Positions 11,486 to 22,565 of a stretch of DNA of 64,000 nucleotides are shown in pieces. Under the pieces are notes generated by a model. It had not been told where the DNA came from. It searched no databases and saw only the letters and a program-made list of their open reading frames with translations. Source of the stretch: Delphinapterus leucas. Lineage: Eukaryota > Chordata > Mammalia > Artiodactyla > Monodontidae. The DNA lies in the NCBI RefSeq assembly GCF_002288925.2, contig NW_022098067.1:5325458-5389457 (forward strand), in the 5' to 3' direction. The first letter of the stretch is position 1. Every line of letters starts with the position of its first letter. Both the position numbers and the translations under genes were made by a program.

Positions 11486-13016
11486 CATTTTATTCCATAA
11501 TTAATCCATGGAGTTTCAAGAATTAAGAGGTCTATTGTAATATCTTATCCAGGAAAACTATAAAAGTCTCTCAGAATTATAGCAGCTGGAAAAGTTATAG
11601 GGCTGGTGATGAAAACAAAACAAAATATAGAAACAATGACAAAAAAGCAAATATCATGAAAATGAAACAATTTGTTTTTCTGCTGTGCATTTTGCATTGG
11701 TATTAACCAACACTCTCATCGAATGATGTGTTGATAAACCAGCTCTTAAAATAAGCTTCCTAATTTGTAAAGTTTACTGATTTCTATAGTGTAAAAACTC
11801 CCAGTATGTCAATTTCAAGCTATCGAATAGGATGTCACTGAATCTAGGTTGAGAAACAGCCACAATTGTCTCTCCTGTGTCTGTAGGAACTAGCTGCAAC
11901 ATACCACTGAACGTAATCCATAATTAATAACATATTTAAGACCTCACAAGTGGTATCACTTAATTTTGAACTAATAGTGTTTTTGGTGCAACCAGGTTAA
12001 AAAAAATTTTGTGCTTTTTGTGACAAAAGTGTTCATTGAGGAAATAAAGAATATTGAAGGAATGTAGTGGTAGTGTGGTGAAGTGGAAAAGGAAAAGCAT
12101 TGTGAGTTAAAACCCTAAAGCAAGTGTTTCTTGTGATGGTAACCTTCTCCATGATAACATTCTCCATGCACCAACAAGTTTTTGCATTGGCAGGTAATTT
12201 TGCAGGCATGACACTTTACAATAACTATGTGTTCTTTTAATAACTTATTTCCTTTTCAGTTTTAATTCCTGTTATGCAATGTTTGATCTACCCTTTCCTG
12301 TTAGTAGATTGTTCTTAATGGCAGAGAAGAAAAAAGTAAAATAAGGATTGTCACTATGCTTAGTAACAAATTTAACATTTGTTAAAATTATAGCTTTAGC
12401 CAAGATAATGGATCTATCCTATCTCATTGATCTGAATGTACCTATGAGAATGTGTGCATATGTTACATTTACATTTTTACATGTAAGCTTATTTCAGTGT
12501 TTGGTGCGGAGACCCACACTTAGGATGCATTTAATAAAACAAAATATTTGTCAAAATAAATACATGAGAAGAAATAAAGAACACATAAATGAGTGGATTC
12601 CAGGTTTAACTGCTCATACTATATTCTTACAACTTTGTGTCACTTTGCTGTACTTTTTCTTAGACAACTCCAATCTATCTCTTGTACATGGTCTATTAAA
12701 ATTTGAGCACATTGCACTGCTCACTACTCAGAAAACAAGGATTTTTTTACTTCTCCTTTCCAAAAAGATTATTAATATACAATTGTTTATACAAATATTG
12801 ATTTTAGACAACTAAATTTGAATCTATATTTGAAACCTTGCCTGTGGACACACATACAATCTAATGTTTTTATTGGTTTAAAAATCTCTTTTTCTAAAAA
12901 GATTTTACTTACTTCAGTAAATCCCAGTCCTGGCATTTTATCAAATGGAGTGTTATTGTAGGTGCTGTGACTGCCAAGTAAACTGCTATCTAAAATTTAC
13001 ATATAAGAGTACTTAT
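11486..13016. other. AT-rich stretch, no repeat recognised; holds a 155-codon frame
   Basis: About 1.5 kb with no repeat family I recognise. Its one notable content is the open frame at 12348-12815. Confidence 0.35.
12348..12815 (+). other. Unrecognised 155-codon open reading frame, coding status unproven
   Basis: This is the longest open frame in the window outside L1. The predicted product is rich in Leu, Ile and Phe with hydrophobic stretches (about residues 39-52, 92-106 and 129-150) and a basic middle (about residues 54-80, QNKYMRRNKEH). I recognise no family, signal peptide or catalytic motif. The ATG context (CACTATGCT) is poor. No upstream promoter and no splice or polyadenylation context support it. 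At this base composition such a length is uncommon by chance but possible in 64 kb of six frames. It could be a chance frame, an exon-less relic or part of an old mobile element. Confidence 0.1.
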
Positions 13017-13198
13017 GGGGCTTCCCTGGTGGTCCAGTGGTTAAGAATCCACCTTCCAATGAAGGGGAAGTGGGTTCCATCCCTGGCTGGGGAACTAAGA
13101 TCCCACGTGCCATGGGGTAACTAAGCCCATGTTCTGCAACTACTGAGACTGTGCAATCTGGAGCCTGCGCGCCTCAACTAGAGAGAAGCCTGCCTGGA
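13017..13198 (+). mobile_element. CHR-type SINE (older subtype)
   Basis: Begins GGGGCTTCCCTGGTGGTCCA and continues through box A, a box-B-like GGGTTCCATCC, GATCCCACGTGCC and ACAACTACTGAG-type body text. The A-rich tail is missing. It is followed at once by an inverted copy of its own first 30 bases. Confidence 0.85.
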
Positions 13199-13200
13199 AG

Positions 13201-13230
13201 TCTTAACCACTGGACCACCAGGGAAGTCCC
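13201..13230 (-). mobile_element. Inverted copy of a SINE head
   Basis: Thirty bases (starting TCTTAACCACTGGACC, ending AGTCCC) are the reverse complement of the SINE start at 13017-13046 with one mismatch. About 154 bases separate the two arms. It may be the remains of a second, opposite SINE or an inversion product. Confidence 0.85.
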
Positions 13231-13234
13231 AGGA

Positions 13235-13510
13235 CTTTGAACTTTGACCGGAGCCTGATACAGCAACATAATGCTCCTCCTTAGGACCCTTTCCAGGCAC
13301 CATCTGCTGATCTCCAGAAAAACATTCTCTGTCCCAACCCTGATCCTGTTTTCTTCTAGCTTTGTTACTCCTTCCTATACAAGAAAAGTCCTTTCTTATC
13401 TGAGACTTGAGACACTTGCAGATCTTATAATCAGAGTGTTCTACCTAATGCAGTAGTCTTTTCAAATAAAGTCTCTCCTTATAGAAGTTTGGAGTTGTTT
13501 TTATTTCACA
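13235..13510 (+). mobile_element. Possible LTR fragment
   Basis: The end of this block (TTTTCAAATAAAGTCTCTCC then a T-rich run) looks like the polyadenylation signal and R/U5 of a class I ERV LTR. There is no confirmed target duplication and the family is unknown. Confidence 0.3.
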
Positions 13511-14027
13511 GTAGTTTCCCTCTCTTTAAGAACACCTCTCCAATCTATCCCCCATGCTTCCACAAGTTGGCCTGCCTCGATATGAAACTAAGCAGGACTC
13601 TGTGGAGCCCTCCAGGGCACAAAAGACTTTCTGTGTCCCCTGTTTCTTGTTTGCAAGAAAAAGCTTCATCCTGGGCCTTGCCTGAGTTTTATAGGGAAGC
13701 TTCAAACAGTTTCTAATCAGGGAAGGAAGGGAATGCAGAAACAAGAGAGGAGCAGTCAAGAAACAATAATGTAGCCTTGGGGCAGTATCCTGGTTCCTCC
13801 TTAATGAATATACATAACAATATCTTTGAGTTCTTCTACAGGAACTAAGACCCCCACCCAGATGGAGGATGGTAACTTCAGGCTGAGCACAAAATTTCTG
13901 GAGCACCACCCTGTTATCTCACCACCAACCAATCAGAAAAATGTCACACACCCTGCAGCCCTCACCCCAAATTTTGCCAATAAATTTATGTCTCTCTGTA
14001 TGTTTAGCAAAAGATATGCATTAGAAT
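13511..14027 (+). mobile_element. Possible LTR of a class I ERV
   Basis: The block contains a CCAAT box (AACCAATCAG near 13927-13936), followed by AATGTCACACACCCTGCAGC and GCCAATAAATTTATG, an order usual for LTRs of class I elements. It is cut off where an L1M 3' end starts. Boundaries are approximate. Confidence 0.4.
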
Positions 14028-14505
14028 GTTAATAGCACTACAATAGCCCTAAATTGAAAATACTTAAATGTCCAGTAATGGTAGATTAGATAAAGTATTG
14101 TTAAATACAATAATGAGAATACCTAGTTTACAACTTCAACCAACAACATGGCTGTATCTAGCTCACAAATTTAAGATTGAACAAAAAAGTCTGACACCAA
14201 AATAGTGAGCAATTTGATTCAACTTATATACAGTAAGAATTAGGCAAAGGTTATCAGGAGGAAGCCTGAATAATGGTTGTTCTCAACGACAGATGGTGAG
14301 TAGAAGGGAACATAAAGGAGAATCCTTAGTGCTTGAAATATTTTGTTTTTAGATCTGGACGTTTACTTTGGTGTATTCAACTTGTGAAAATTGATTGAGC
14401 TGCAGCTTTATAATTTCTGCCTTTACTTAAATAAATATATATATATATATATAAAACCTTTATTTAAGATTTATTTAAATTTTACTTCAATAATATTTTT
14501 TAAAA
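14028..14505 (+). mobile_element. Old L1M 3' end
   Basis: L1 ORF2 tail and 3' UTR pattern: AAATGTCCAGTAATGG, a decayed CAACATGGCTGTATC, GGTTATCAGGAGG, then TTGTGAAAATTGATTGAGCT and a terminal TACTTCAATAA stretch. Confidence 0.65.
14435..14453. repeat. (TA)n microsatellite in the L1M tail
   Basis: A pure TA run of 19 bases inside the 3' end of the L1M element. Confidence 0.9.
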
Positions 14506-14934
14506 TACATAAGGGATTTTCCACACAGGTTGCTTGTTATACTTAGCAATAAGTAATTTAAAGGCAATTGAAATAACTGAATTTGAAAATCTCTCAGACT
14601 TTTCCAAAGCATGAAATTAAAAGTCTGCCTCACAGTCCCAAAGGCTGACAAGGATTTTCTGTCAGTGCCTACTGAAGAACAAGAGAAATAATTTGGCATG
14701 TGTCATCAATGCATTAAAAATTTCCACCTTTTTATCCCCTTGTTGAATGCTTAGCTTAGAGAAGTCTGTATTGGATTGAGCTACTTTCACATTTTTATTT
14801 TTACAAGTTCAGTATATAGTATAGAGTGGAGTTTTCCTGTGTTTGTGTATGTATTTAGTGCTTTTGTCCCATAGCATACATTCTTTCTTCCAGAAACAAC
14901 ACCTTTCATCTTTCAGGGCTAAAATTCTCCCCTT
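14506..14934. other. No feature recognised
   Basis: Apparently unique AT-rich sequence. Confidence 0.35.
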
Positions 14935-15024
14935 CATCAGAATGGTCAAAGAAAAAAATACTGACAATATCAAGTGTTAGTGAGGACGTAATCAATTGGA
15001 AATCTCATACACTGTGGTCTGAAT
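14935..15024 (+). mobile_element. Short L1 ORF2 remnant
   Basis: AGAATGGTCAAAG, then ATATCAAGTGTTAGTGAGG and CTCATACACTGTGGTC, resembles the L1 stretch just before the C-terminal Cys motif. It is only about 90 bases. Confidence 0.4.
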
Positions 15025-15029
15025 GAGAA

Positions 15030-15625
15030 GCTGAAGAGAGCCTGAGTGTCCTGGAAAGAGTCAAAGAAAATTTCGTAGAGAAAACATTTGAGTCACCTTG
15101 GAGTCTTCAAGAAAAAGCATGAAAAAGGAGAGGGAATGTTGGAGCTGTGACGAAGAAGGCTTTCCTGAGGTGACATTGTGCAGAAAGAAAAGGAGATGAG
15201 AGAATATGTTGGAAAAGAGTGCTCTAGCAGAAAAGAGAATAAAGATAAATGCTCTGAGGTAGGACAATTCCTGTTGTCTTCAAGGACTAACAAAGAGGTC
15301 AATGTTGCTAAACAGAATGAAGGTGATCGTTCTCTAAGATAAGGTTTCAGAGGTAAGGAGAGCTAATGTTATAGAATCTGTAGCACTGTGACGACTTTGG
15401 CTTTTACCATAAATGAGATGAGAAGCCATTGGAGAATTCTGAGCAAAGAGGTGATATAATCTGAAAGGTATGTTTTAAAAGTCTGGCTGCTTTGTTGAGA
15501 ACATACTGTGTTGGAATAAAGGCAGAACAAGGGAGACCAATTAGAATGCTAATGTGGAACTCCAGTTGAAAGAGTAATAACTGTCTTGGTGCAGGAGGCC
15601 AGCAAAATGATAGCAAAAATGTAAT
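15030..15625 (-). mobile_element. L2 fragment, antisense
   Basis: AGAAGCCATTGGAGAATTCT, then GAGCAAAGAGGTGATATAAT and TCTGGCTGCTTTGTTGAG, is the reverse complement of the L2 body. The part before 15330 is weaker. Confidence 0.65.
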
Positions 15626-15689
15626 GTTAGATGGACAAATAATTGATATTTGGGGCAAAATTATTTTTATACTCATCCACATATTTACC

Positions 15690-16450
15690 ACATCTAGCAA
15701 TCTTAATTCCTTTGTATATTTACAAAATTCTGTCTGGTAAAATTTTCTTTCTGGCAAAAAAACTTCCTTTATTCTTGCTTGTAGTGAGAGTCTACTAGAG
15801 ATGAATTCTCTCACCACCTATTTGAAAAGTATTTCACATTCTTTTTTAAAAGATTTTTTTTTTTTTTTGCATAGCAGAAAAATCTAAGTTGACTTTTTCT
15901 CCTTTGATATTTAAAGATCTCTTCATTGACTTCTGGCTTACGTGGGTTCTAATAATAATTCCCCAGTAATTTTTAAACTTTGCTCCTGTATGTATATTCT
16001 GTCCTTTTTTCCTGGCTTCTTTAGATTTTATTTTTATCATTAGTTTTCAGCAATTCGATTATGAATTGGTGTGGTTTTCTTTATGACACTAGAGATTTGC
16101 TGACATTCTTAGGTCTTGGATTTATAGTTTTCATTAAATGTAGAAAACTTTGTTCCTTATTTTCTCAATTCTTTTCTGTTCTTCTACATTTCTTGGACTC
16201 AAATTACACATATTTTAGACATCACAGATCAATTCTGCTATGGTAATTTTTTTCATGTTTTTCCTCTTCTCTTTGTGCTTTATTTTGGATAGTATACAAG
16301 TACATCTTTGAGTTCACTGATCTTTTCTTCTGCAGTCTTTAACCTGTCATAAATTCCTTATCTTCAGATCCTGTAATATGACCTAATAAATTTCCTTATT
16401 GTGATTTCTATTATTTAGAACTAAAATTATCCTAAGTATTTTGCTGTTTT
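15690..16450 (-). mobile_element. Old L1M 5'/ORF1 fragment, antisense
   Basis: CTTGGACTCAAATTACACAT near 16192-16211 and TTTGAGTTCACTGATC, then TTTTCTTCTGCAGTC, read in reverse as the ORF1 region of old L1s. The more proximal text (CTTCATTGACTTCTGGCTTA) fits the same orientation. No frame survives. Confidence 0.6.
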
Positions 16451-16454
16451 TAAG

Positions 16455-17010
16455 TATATCTTCTGCTTAGCTGCCAGAATAATCACCCTAAAATGCATGT
16501 CTGGTCACAAGGCCATTTAAGATCTTGCCTCACATTCCTTCTCTGATCTTATCACCTTCTCCACTCTATCTCACTCTTTCTACCCTGTCCTTATAGTTCC
16601 CCTGGATTTCCCTGGCTTACTAGACATTCTCTTGTCTCAGGCTGTTTACGGTAGCTGGAGTAAACCTATTCCTGGAGTGTCCTTCCACCAGGTATTACCC
16701 AGGTTTACTCCTTCATCTCCTTCTCATCTTTGCTCAAACACCTTTTTAGTGAGTCCTACACCAACCACCCTGTTAAAACTGCAAGCTACTCCTCACCACT
16801 CCTAATTCCCCTTACTCAACTTAATTACTTTTCCACACCACATATTACTTCTAATAAACAAGACATTTGCTTATATTACTTTATTATCAGTCTGTTCCGA
16901 TAAAATGTAAATTCCACAAGAGATTTTTTTAAAAATATTTCATTCACCAATACATTCACAGCAGAAAGAATAATATCTGGAACATAGTTGTTTCTCAGAT
17001 ATTTATTGTG
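16455..17010 (+). mobile_element. L2 fragment, nearly to the 3' end
   Basis: A colinear plus-strand L2: GGCCATTTAAGATCTTGCC, CTTTGCTCAAACACC, TAAAATGTAAATTCCACAAG and a terminal GGAACATAGTTG. It has a few indels but good overall order. Confidence 0.75.
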
Positions 17011-17394
17011 GGAATGAAGGAATTAATTCCTGTATGGAAAATCCTTTAGTGATTCTTTGTAAACTCTGAAACATTAATGTTCGAGATTGTTAGCAGGTAT
17101 TATAAAGTCTTTCTTGAACAAATTCCTTCTGATATCTTACACTTTATCCTCTGCCACCCCTCTATAAAATTATATCATGCTATACCACACTTTCAGCATG
17201 AACAATGCTGTCTCATGTTTCCATGTTATAGCTGGTGAGTTACTTCATGTTTCATTGTTGGCATAGTACCATTATCCTTCAATACTCAATCCATCCTCAA
17301 AGCTGTTTATAACTGGATTTCAATTGTGATTTTACTTATTGTAATTATGTTGTAAAACTGAACTCTGATAATTTTTTTCTCTCATTTGTGTTTT
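17011..17394. other. No feature recognised
   Basis: Apparently unique AT-rich sequence. Confidence 0.35.
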
Positions 17395-17495
17395 CCATTG
17401 TTACAACAAATGTTTATCAAACATAAATTTTGTATAAGTCTCTCAGCCAGGTACTGTTGATACAGGAATAAAAAAATCAACTCTTATAGTTCAAG
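17395..17495 (-). mobile_element. L2/MIR-like fragment, antisense
   Basis: AAATGTTTATCAAACATAAA, then CAGCCAGGTACTGTTGATAC, follows the reversed L2 3' end. Confidence 0.4.
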
Positions 17496-17504
17496 GAGGT
17501 GCTT

Positions 17505-17710
17505 CAAAGCATTCAAATGTCTCTAATCCTTCCTTATCCTTTTAGAATAAAGTCAAAATCTTTGGCCCAACATAAAAAGCATTTCGTATTCTCACCCTGA
17601 ACTCTATGCTTTTCAAGTTCATTAGTGTAAACAAGGTGCCCATTCTGCTCCAGTGATTCTAAGCTACTGTCTCTTATTCTCTTAGTGTTGGTCCACATCA
17701 AAATATTTTT
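17505..17710 (+). mobile_element. L2 fragment
   Basis: TAGAATAAAGTCAAAATCTT, then GGCCCAACATAAAAAGCAT and CTCACCCTGAAC, fits the L2 body on the plus strand. Confidence 0.5.
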
Positions 17711-18304
17711 ATTAAAATAAATCTAATAACATTTAAGCTCCAGTTAAAGGTTTGTATATATGGTGGTAGTGGGGAGAAGGGTAATAGTACAAGATGTTGA
17801 GAAGTACAGCCAGGCTTAATAAGAAACAGAAATATTCCTTCAAGAACTACAGCTGCTGCTTAGTGTCTCATTCTCCAGAAGCTTTTTTCTGCTTCTCTCT
17901 CCTCCCACTGACAGTTTTCTCTGCTTACTCATGGTTTCTGATCCTACAATATGTTGGCTCACATTTAATATTGGTTTGCTTCCTTCTCTCCAGTCTACTT
18001 CAGCCTCAGCATAAAGTGACCTACCAGAGCAGCAAACCATCAGTACCTGTACACTATCGAGTTTAGTCTTTTTGTTCATATTCTTGAGACAATCTCATAA
18101 AACCTGCCTGTTGATAGGTTTGCTGTGGGTCAGATCAGATATAGCCAGCAGTAGAGAGATACTCAGATGTTTCAGGAGCTATAGGCATGGAAGGATAAAT
18201 GTGAAAGAAAAGTCTAGCATACCTGGCACAATGTGAGTACATTGCGCCCTCAGTGTTCAAACCTGTTCTTTCTTTTTGGTTTGTTGAAAGAAACATGGCT
18301 ATGT
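17711..18304. other. No feature recognised
   Basis: Apparently unique sequence. Two overlapping opposite frames of 90 and 79 codons (17794-18066, 17840-18079) show no recognised domain. Confidence 0.35.
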
Positions 18305-18510
18305 GGAGTCTGATGTAGACCCAGATCTCAGTTCTGCTGCTTATTTCCATGGTAACCTTGACAAATGTATCTGAGCTTCTGTTTTCTCACATATAAAATG
18401 GGGTAATGTATCATGTAGGCTTATTGTAAGGAATAAATAAGAAAAAGATCTTAAAGTGCCTTGCATAGGGCTTGGCCCATGGGGGATAGCCCTAAAATAG
18501 TAAATTCCTT
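18305..18510 (+). mobile_element. MIR SINE
   Basis: Follows the MIR core and tail in order: CAGTTCTGCTGCTTATTTCC, ATATAAAATGGGGTAATG, GTAAGGAATAAATAAG and AAGTGCCTTGCATAGGG. Confidence 0.75.
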
Positions 18511-18704
18511 TTTTGTTTTATCCATTCCTCTTTTCCTTTTATCCTTTTTTCCTAGTATCATTTGATCTTGTAAACCTTCTGGAACTACTTCCCAACACCA
18601 CACAGAATTGTAAGTCACTCCTTTCTGTGTGCCATTATAGCAATTTTTATTATGAATCTTAATGTATTAAATTATTATAATTTCTGCTGTTTTCTCTTCT
18701 ATCA

Positions 18705-18860
18705 CAGTAAAAACAATTTGAGGTCAGAGATCTTTTCTTATTTACCCTTTTATCCCTACTAACACATTGCTTAGCATATAGTAGGAATTCAGTAAATGCT
18801 TTTTAAATAATTAGATGAATGGATGCTGAATGGATGGAAATGAATGAATAAATGAGTGAC
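18705..18860 (+). mobile_element. L2 3' end
   Basis: AGCATATAGTAGGAATTCAG, then TAAATGCTTTTTAAATAATT and GAATGAATAAATGAG, matches the L2 tail. Confidence 0.6.
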
Positions 18861-19382
18861 AATGGAATAGAACCAACCACTGTATAAAGTAATGCCATAG
18901 GTCACAAATGAGGTTAACAATCCTGTTTCACCCACTCTTAAAGCAACTCAAAAACCAGGTCAAAGTCCCAGTTCATAGACAAAATGGTTTTTGTGTCCCA
19001 TTAGCATTGTATTCCATTTGAAATTGTTTTTTTTCCAAATGGAAGCCCAGGAGAAAAGAGTTTAAGTAAAAAGCTCCTTAATCTATGAAGAAAGAATGGA
19101 AACTTGGAGTCATGGAAACACCATTTCAACTTTAGATAAACTAGCTAGCTAAACTGTTTGTACTCATGAGAAAGGGAATTTCAAAAATTTGGAGGCTCTA
19201 AAATTGTGACCATCATTTTTTTATGTATTAAAAATCTTTTAATTCCCCAAGGTTTTATTAAGTATTTGCTGTAATCCTATTCTGTCTATATTTGCCAGGG
19301 TCCTACTTCAGACTAAAATGTATATAAATCACTACATTCCATTGCTAAAAATCTTAAAGTGAAGAACACCATCACTCTAGAG
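18861..19382. other. No feature recognised
   Basis: Apparently unique AT-rich sequence. Confidence 0.35.
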
Positions 19383-19602
19383 CAAGGGTTTCTCAACAGT
19401 ATTATAGATATTTGGGACAGGATAGTTATTTGTTGGGGGGGTTTGTCCTATGCATTCCAGGATGTTTGGCATTATTCATGCTCTCTAACTACTAGATGCC
19501 AGTAGCACACTCCTCCTAGTTGTGACAAAAAAAAATATCTCCAGACATTTGTCAAATGTATCCTGGGAGGGAAAAGTAACCCTCAGTTGAGAACCACTGC
19601 AT
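19383..19602 (-). mobile_element. MER5A-type hAT-Charlie DNA transposon, antisense
   Basis: Ends form the imperfect terminal inverted repeats usual for MER5: CAAGGGTTTCTCAAC at the left and GTTGAGAACCACTGC at the right. Internal text (GGATGTTTGGCA, CTACTAGATGCCAGTAGCAC, CCAGACATTTGTCAAATG) fits MER5A read in reverse. It is non-autonomous and has no coding frame. Confidence 0.8.
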
Positions 19603-19690
19603 TAAATATTAAATAGACAATTATTTGAGACATAATCTTTTTCTCAGTCTGTAAAGTCTTATTTTTTTGTGTGATAAAAGAAGTCTTGAG

Positions 19691-21629
19691 GGAAGAGCTT
19701 CAAGATGGCAGAAGAGTAAGACAGGGAGATCACCTTCCTCTTCACAAATACATAATAAATATATCTACAAGTGTAAAAACTCCTACAGAACACCTACTGA
19801 ATGTCGGCAGAAGACCTCAGACCTCCCAAAAGGCAAGAAACTCCCCACGTACCTGGGTAGGGTAAAAGAAAAAAGAAAAAACAGAGACAAAGAATAGAGA
19901 CGGGACCTGCACCAGTGAGAGGGAGCTGTGAAGGAGGAAAGATTTCCACACACTAGGAAGCCCCTTCGCGGATGGAGACTGCAGGTGGCGGTGGGGGGTA
20001 GCTTCGGAGCCATGGAGGAGAGCGCAGAAACAGGGGTGCGGAGGGCAAAGCGGAAAGATTCCTGCAAGGAGGATTGGTGCCCACCAGCACTCACCAGCCC
20101 GAGAGGCTTGTCTGCTTACCCGCCGGGGCAGTGGGGGCTGGGAGCTGAGACTCGGGCTTAGGAGGTCGGATCCCAGGGAGAGGACTGGGGTTGGCAATGT
20201 GAACACAGCCTGAAAGGGGCTAGTGCACCACAGCTACCCGGGAGGGAGTCAGGAAAAATGTCTGGAGCTGCCAAAGAGACAGAAGACATTTCTTGCCTCT
20301 TTGTTTCTTGGTGTGCCAGGAGAGGGGACTAAGAGCGCTTCTTAAAGGAGCTCCAGAGACGGGCGCAAGCCACGGCTATCAGCGCGGACCCGAGAGACGG
20401 GCATGAGACGTTATGGTTGCTCCTGCCACCACCAAAAAACCTGTGTGCAAGCACAGGTCACTCTCCATACCTCCACTCCCTGTGCAGCCCGCCACTGTCA
20501 GAGTCCCGTGATCCAGGGAAAACTTCCCCGGGGGAACCAAGGGCACACCTCAGGAAGGTGCAATGTCACATTGGCCTCTGCGGCCGCAGGCTCAACACGT
20601 ATCCGAACCCCTCCCTCCCACCGGAGTGAGTGAGCCAGAGCCCCCCAGTCAGCTGCTCCTTTAACCCCGTCCTGTCTGAGGGAAGAACAGATGCCCTCAG
20701 GTGACCACGCAGTGGTGGGTCCTAATCCAAAGCTGAACCCTTGGAGCTGTGTGAATAAAGAAGAAAAAGGGAAATTTCTCCCAGCAGCCTTGGGAGCAGC
20801 GGATTAAATCTCCACAATCAACTTGATGGACCCTGCATCTGTAGCATACCTGAATAGAAAACGAATCATCCCAAACTGAGAAGATGGACTTTGGGAGCAA
20901 GTATATATATATGTTTTTCCCTTTTTCTCTTCTTGTGAGTGTGTATGTGTATGCTTCTGTGTGTGATTTTGTCAGTATAGCTTTGCTTTTACCATTTCTA
21001 CTAGAGTTTTGTCTGTCCTTTTTCTTTTTTTATTACTTATAAATTGTTTTCTTAATAAATATTTTCTATTTTAATTATTTTATTTTACTTTATTTTATTT
21101 TATCTTCTTCTTTCTTTCTTTACTTTCTCCCTTTTATTCTGAACCATGCAGAGGACAGGCTCTTGGTTCTCCAGCCAGTTGTCAGGGCTGTGCCACTAAG
21201 GTAGGAAAGCCAAGTTCAGGACACTGGTCCACACGAGACCTCCCAGCTCCACATAATATCAAATGGTGAAAATCTCCCAGAGATCTCCATCTCAACAACA
21301 AAACCCAGCTCCACTCAATGACCAGCAAGCTACATTGCTGGAAACCCTAGGCCAAACAACTAGCAAGACAGGAACACAAACACATCCATTAGAACAGAGG
21401 CAGCCTAAAACCATAATAAGGACACAGACACTCCAAAACACAGCACCAGACGTGAACCTGCTCACCAGAAAGACAAGATCCAGCCTCATCCACCAGAACA
21501 CAAGCACTAGGCCCCTCCACCAGTAAGCCTACACTGAACCAACCTCAGCCACTGGGGATAGACACAAAAACAACAGAAACTACAAACCTGCAGCCTACAA
21601 AAAGGAGACCCAAAACACAGTAAAGCAAA
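19691..21629 (+). promoter_or_regulatory. L1 5' UTR (internal promoter region)
   Basis: Starts GGAAGAGCTTCAAGATGGCA and is much richer in G+C and CpG than its surroundings up to about 20700; it then turns AT-rich and T-rich (20900-21140) before a second A/C-rich part that leads into ORF1. It should drive pol II transcription from its own first base, as L1 5' UTRs do. Many CpGs are already lost to TG/CA. Short frames inside it are not genes. Confidence 0.85.
19702..19709 (-). promoter_or_regulatory. YY1-like site at L1 position +12 to +19
   Basis: AAGATGGC is the reverse complement of the YY1 core GCCATCTT. YY1 at a nearly identical place in human L1 is known to help fix the transcription start. 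The same octamer occurs in the antisense L1 at 40792-40799, at the same distance from its 5' end. Confidence 0.6.
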
Positions 21630-22512
21630 ATGAGAAGACAGAGAAACACACAGCAGATGAAGGAGCAAGGCAAAAACCCACCCAAACTAAAAAATGAAGA
21701 GGAAATAGGCAGTCTACTGAAAAAGAATTTGTAATAATGATCCAAATCATTATCCAAAATCTTGGAAATAGAATGGAGAAAATACAAGAAAAGTTTAACA
21801 AGGACCTAGAAGAACTAAAGAGCAAACAAAAAGAAATGAACAGCACAATAACTGAAATTTAAAATTCTCCAGAATAGAACAATAGCAGAATAACTGAGGC
21901 AGAAGAACGGATATGTGACCTGCAAGAAAAATAGTGGAAATAACTACTGCAGAGCAGAATAAAGAAAAAAGAATGAAAAGAACTGAGGACAGTCTCAGAG
22001 ACCACTGGGACATTAAACATACCACCGTTCGAATTATAGTGGTTCCAGAAGAAGAAGAGAAAAAGAAAGGGACTGAAAAAATATTTGAAGAGATTATAGT
22101 TGAAAACTTCCCTAATATTGGAAAGGAAATGGTTAATCAAGTCCAAGAAGCACAGAGAGTCCCATACAGGCTAAATCCAGGGAGAAACACACCAAGAAAT
22201 ACATTAATCAAACTATCATAAATTAAATACAAAGAACAAATATTAAAAGCAGCAAGGGAAAAAACCAAATAACACAGAAGGGAATCCCCATAAGGTTGAC
22301 AGCTGAACTTTCAGCAGAAACTCTGCAAACCAGAAGGTAGGGCAGGACATATTTAATGTGATGAAAGAGAGAAACCTACAACCAAGATTACTCTACCAAG
22401 GATCTCATTGAGATTTGATGGAGAAAGTAAAAGCTTTACAGGGAAGCAAAAGCTAAGAGAATTCAGCACCACCAAACCAGCTTTACAACAAATGCTAAAG
22501 GGACTTCTCTAG
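21630..22512 (+). pseudogene. L1 ORF1 (RNA-binding chaperone) pseudogene
   Basis: L1 ORF1p is a trimeric RNA-binding protein needed for retrotransposition. The frame starts at ATG 21630 (MRRQRNTQQMKEQGK...) and stops after 34 codons at TAA 21732-21734, where a small indel replaces the usual EFRI text with NL-stop. Coiled-coil-like and RRM-region text survives in another frame at 21934-22221 (TAEQNKEKRMKRTEDSL, VPEEEEKKKGTEKIFEE). The C-terminal part again shifts frame and ends at TAG 22510-22512 after LKGLL. About 0.88 kb, close to the length expected for a 290-300 residue family member. Confidence 0.9.
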
Positions 22513-22565
22513 GCAGGAAACACAAGAAGGGAAAGACCTACAATAATAAACCCAAAAGAATTAAA

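Noticed and set aside
17794..18079. Opposed 90- and 79-codon frames
   Set aside because: No recognised motif and both are within lengths expected by chance.
19667..20633. Several overlapping frames of 60-130 codons on both strands
   Set aside because: They lie in the GC-rich L1 5' UTR, where stops are rare; the frames are not conserved with the antisense L1 copy.
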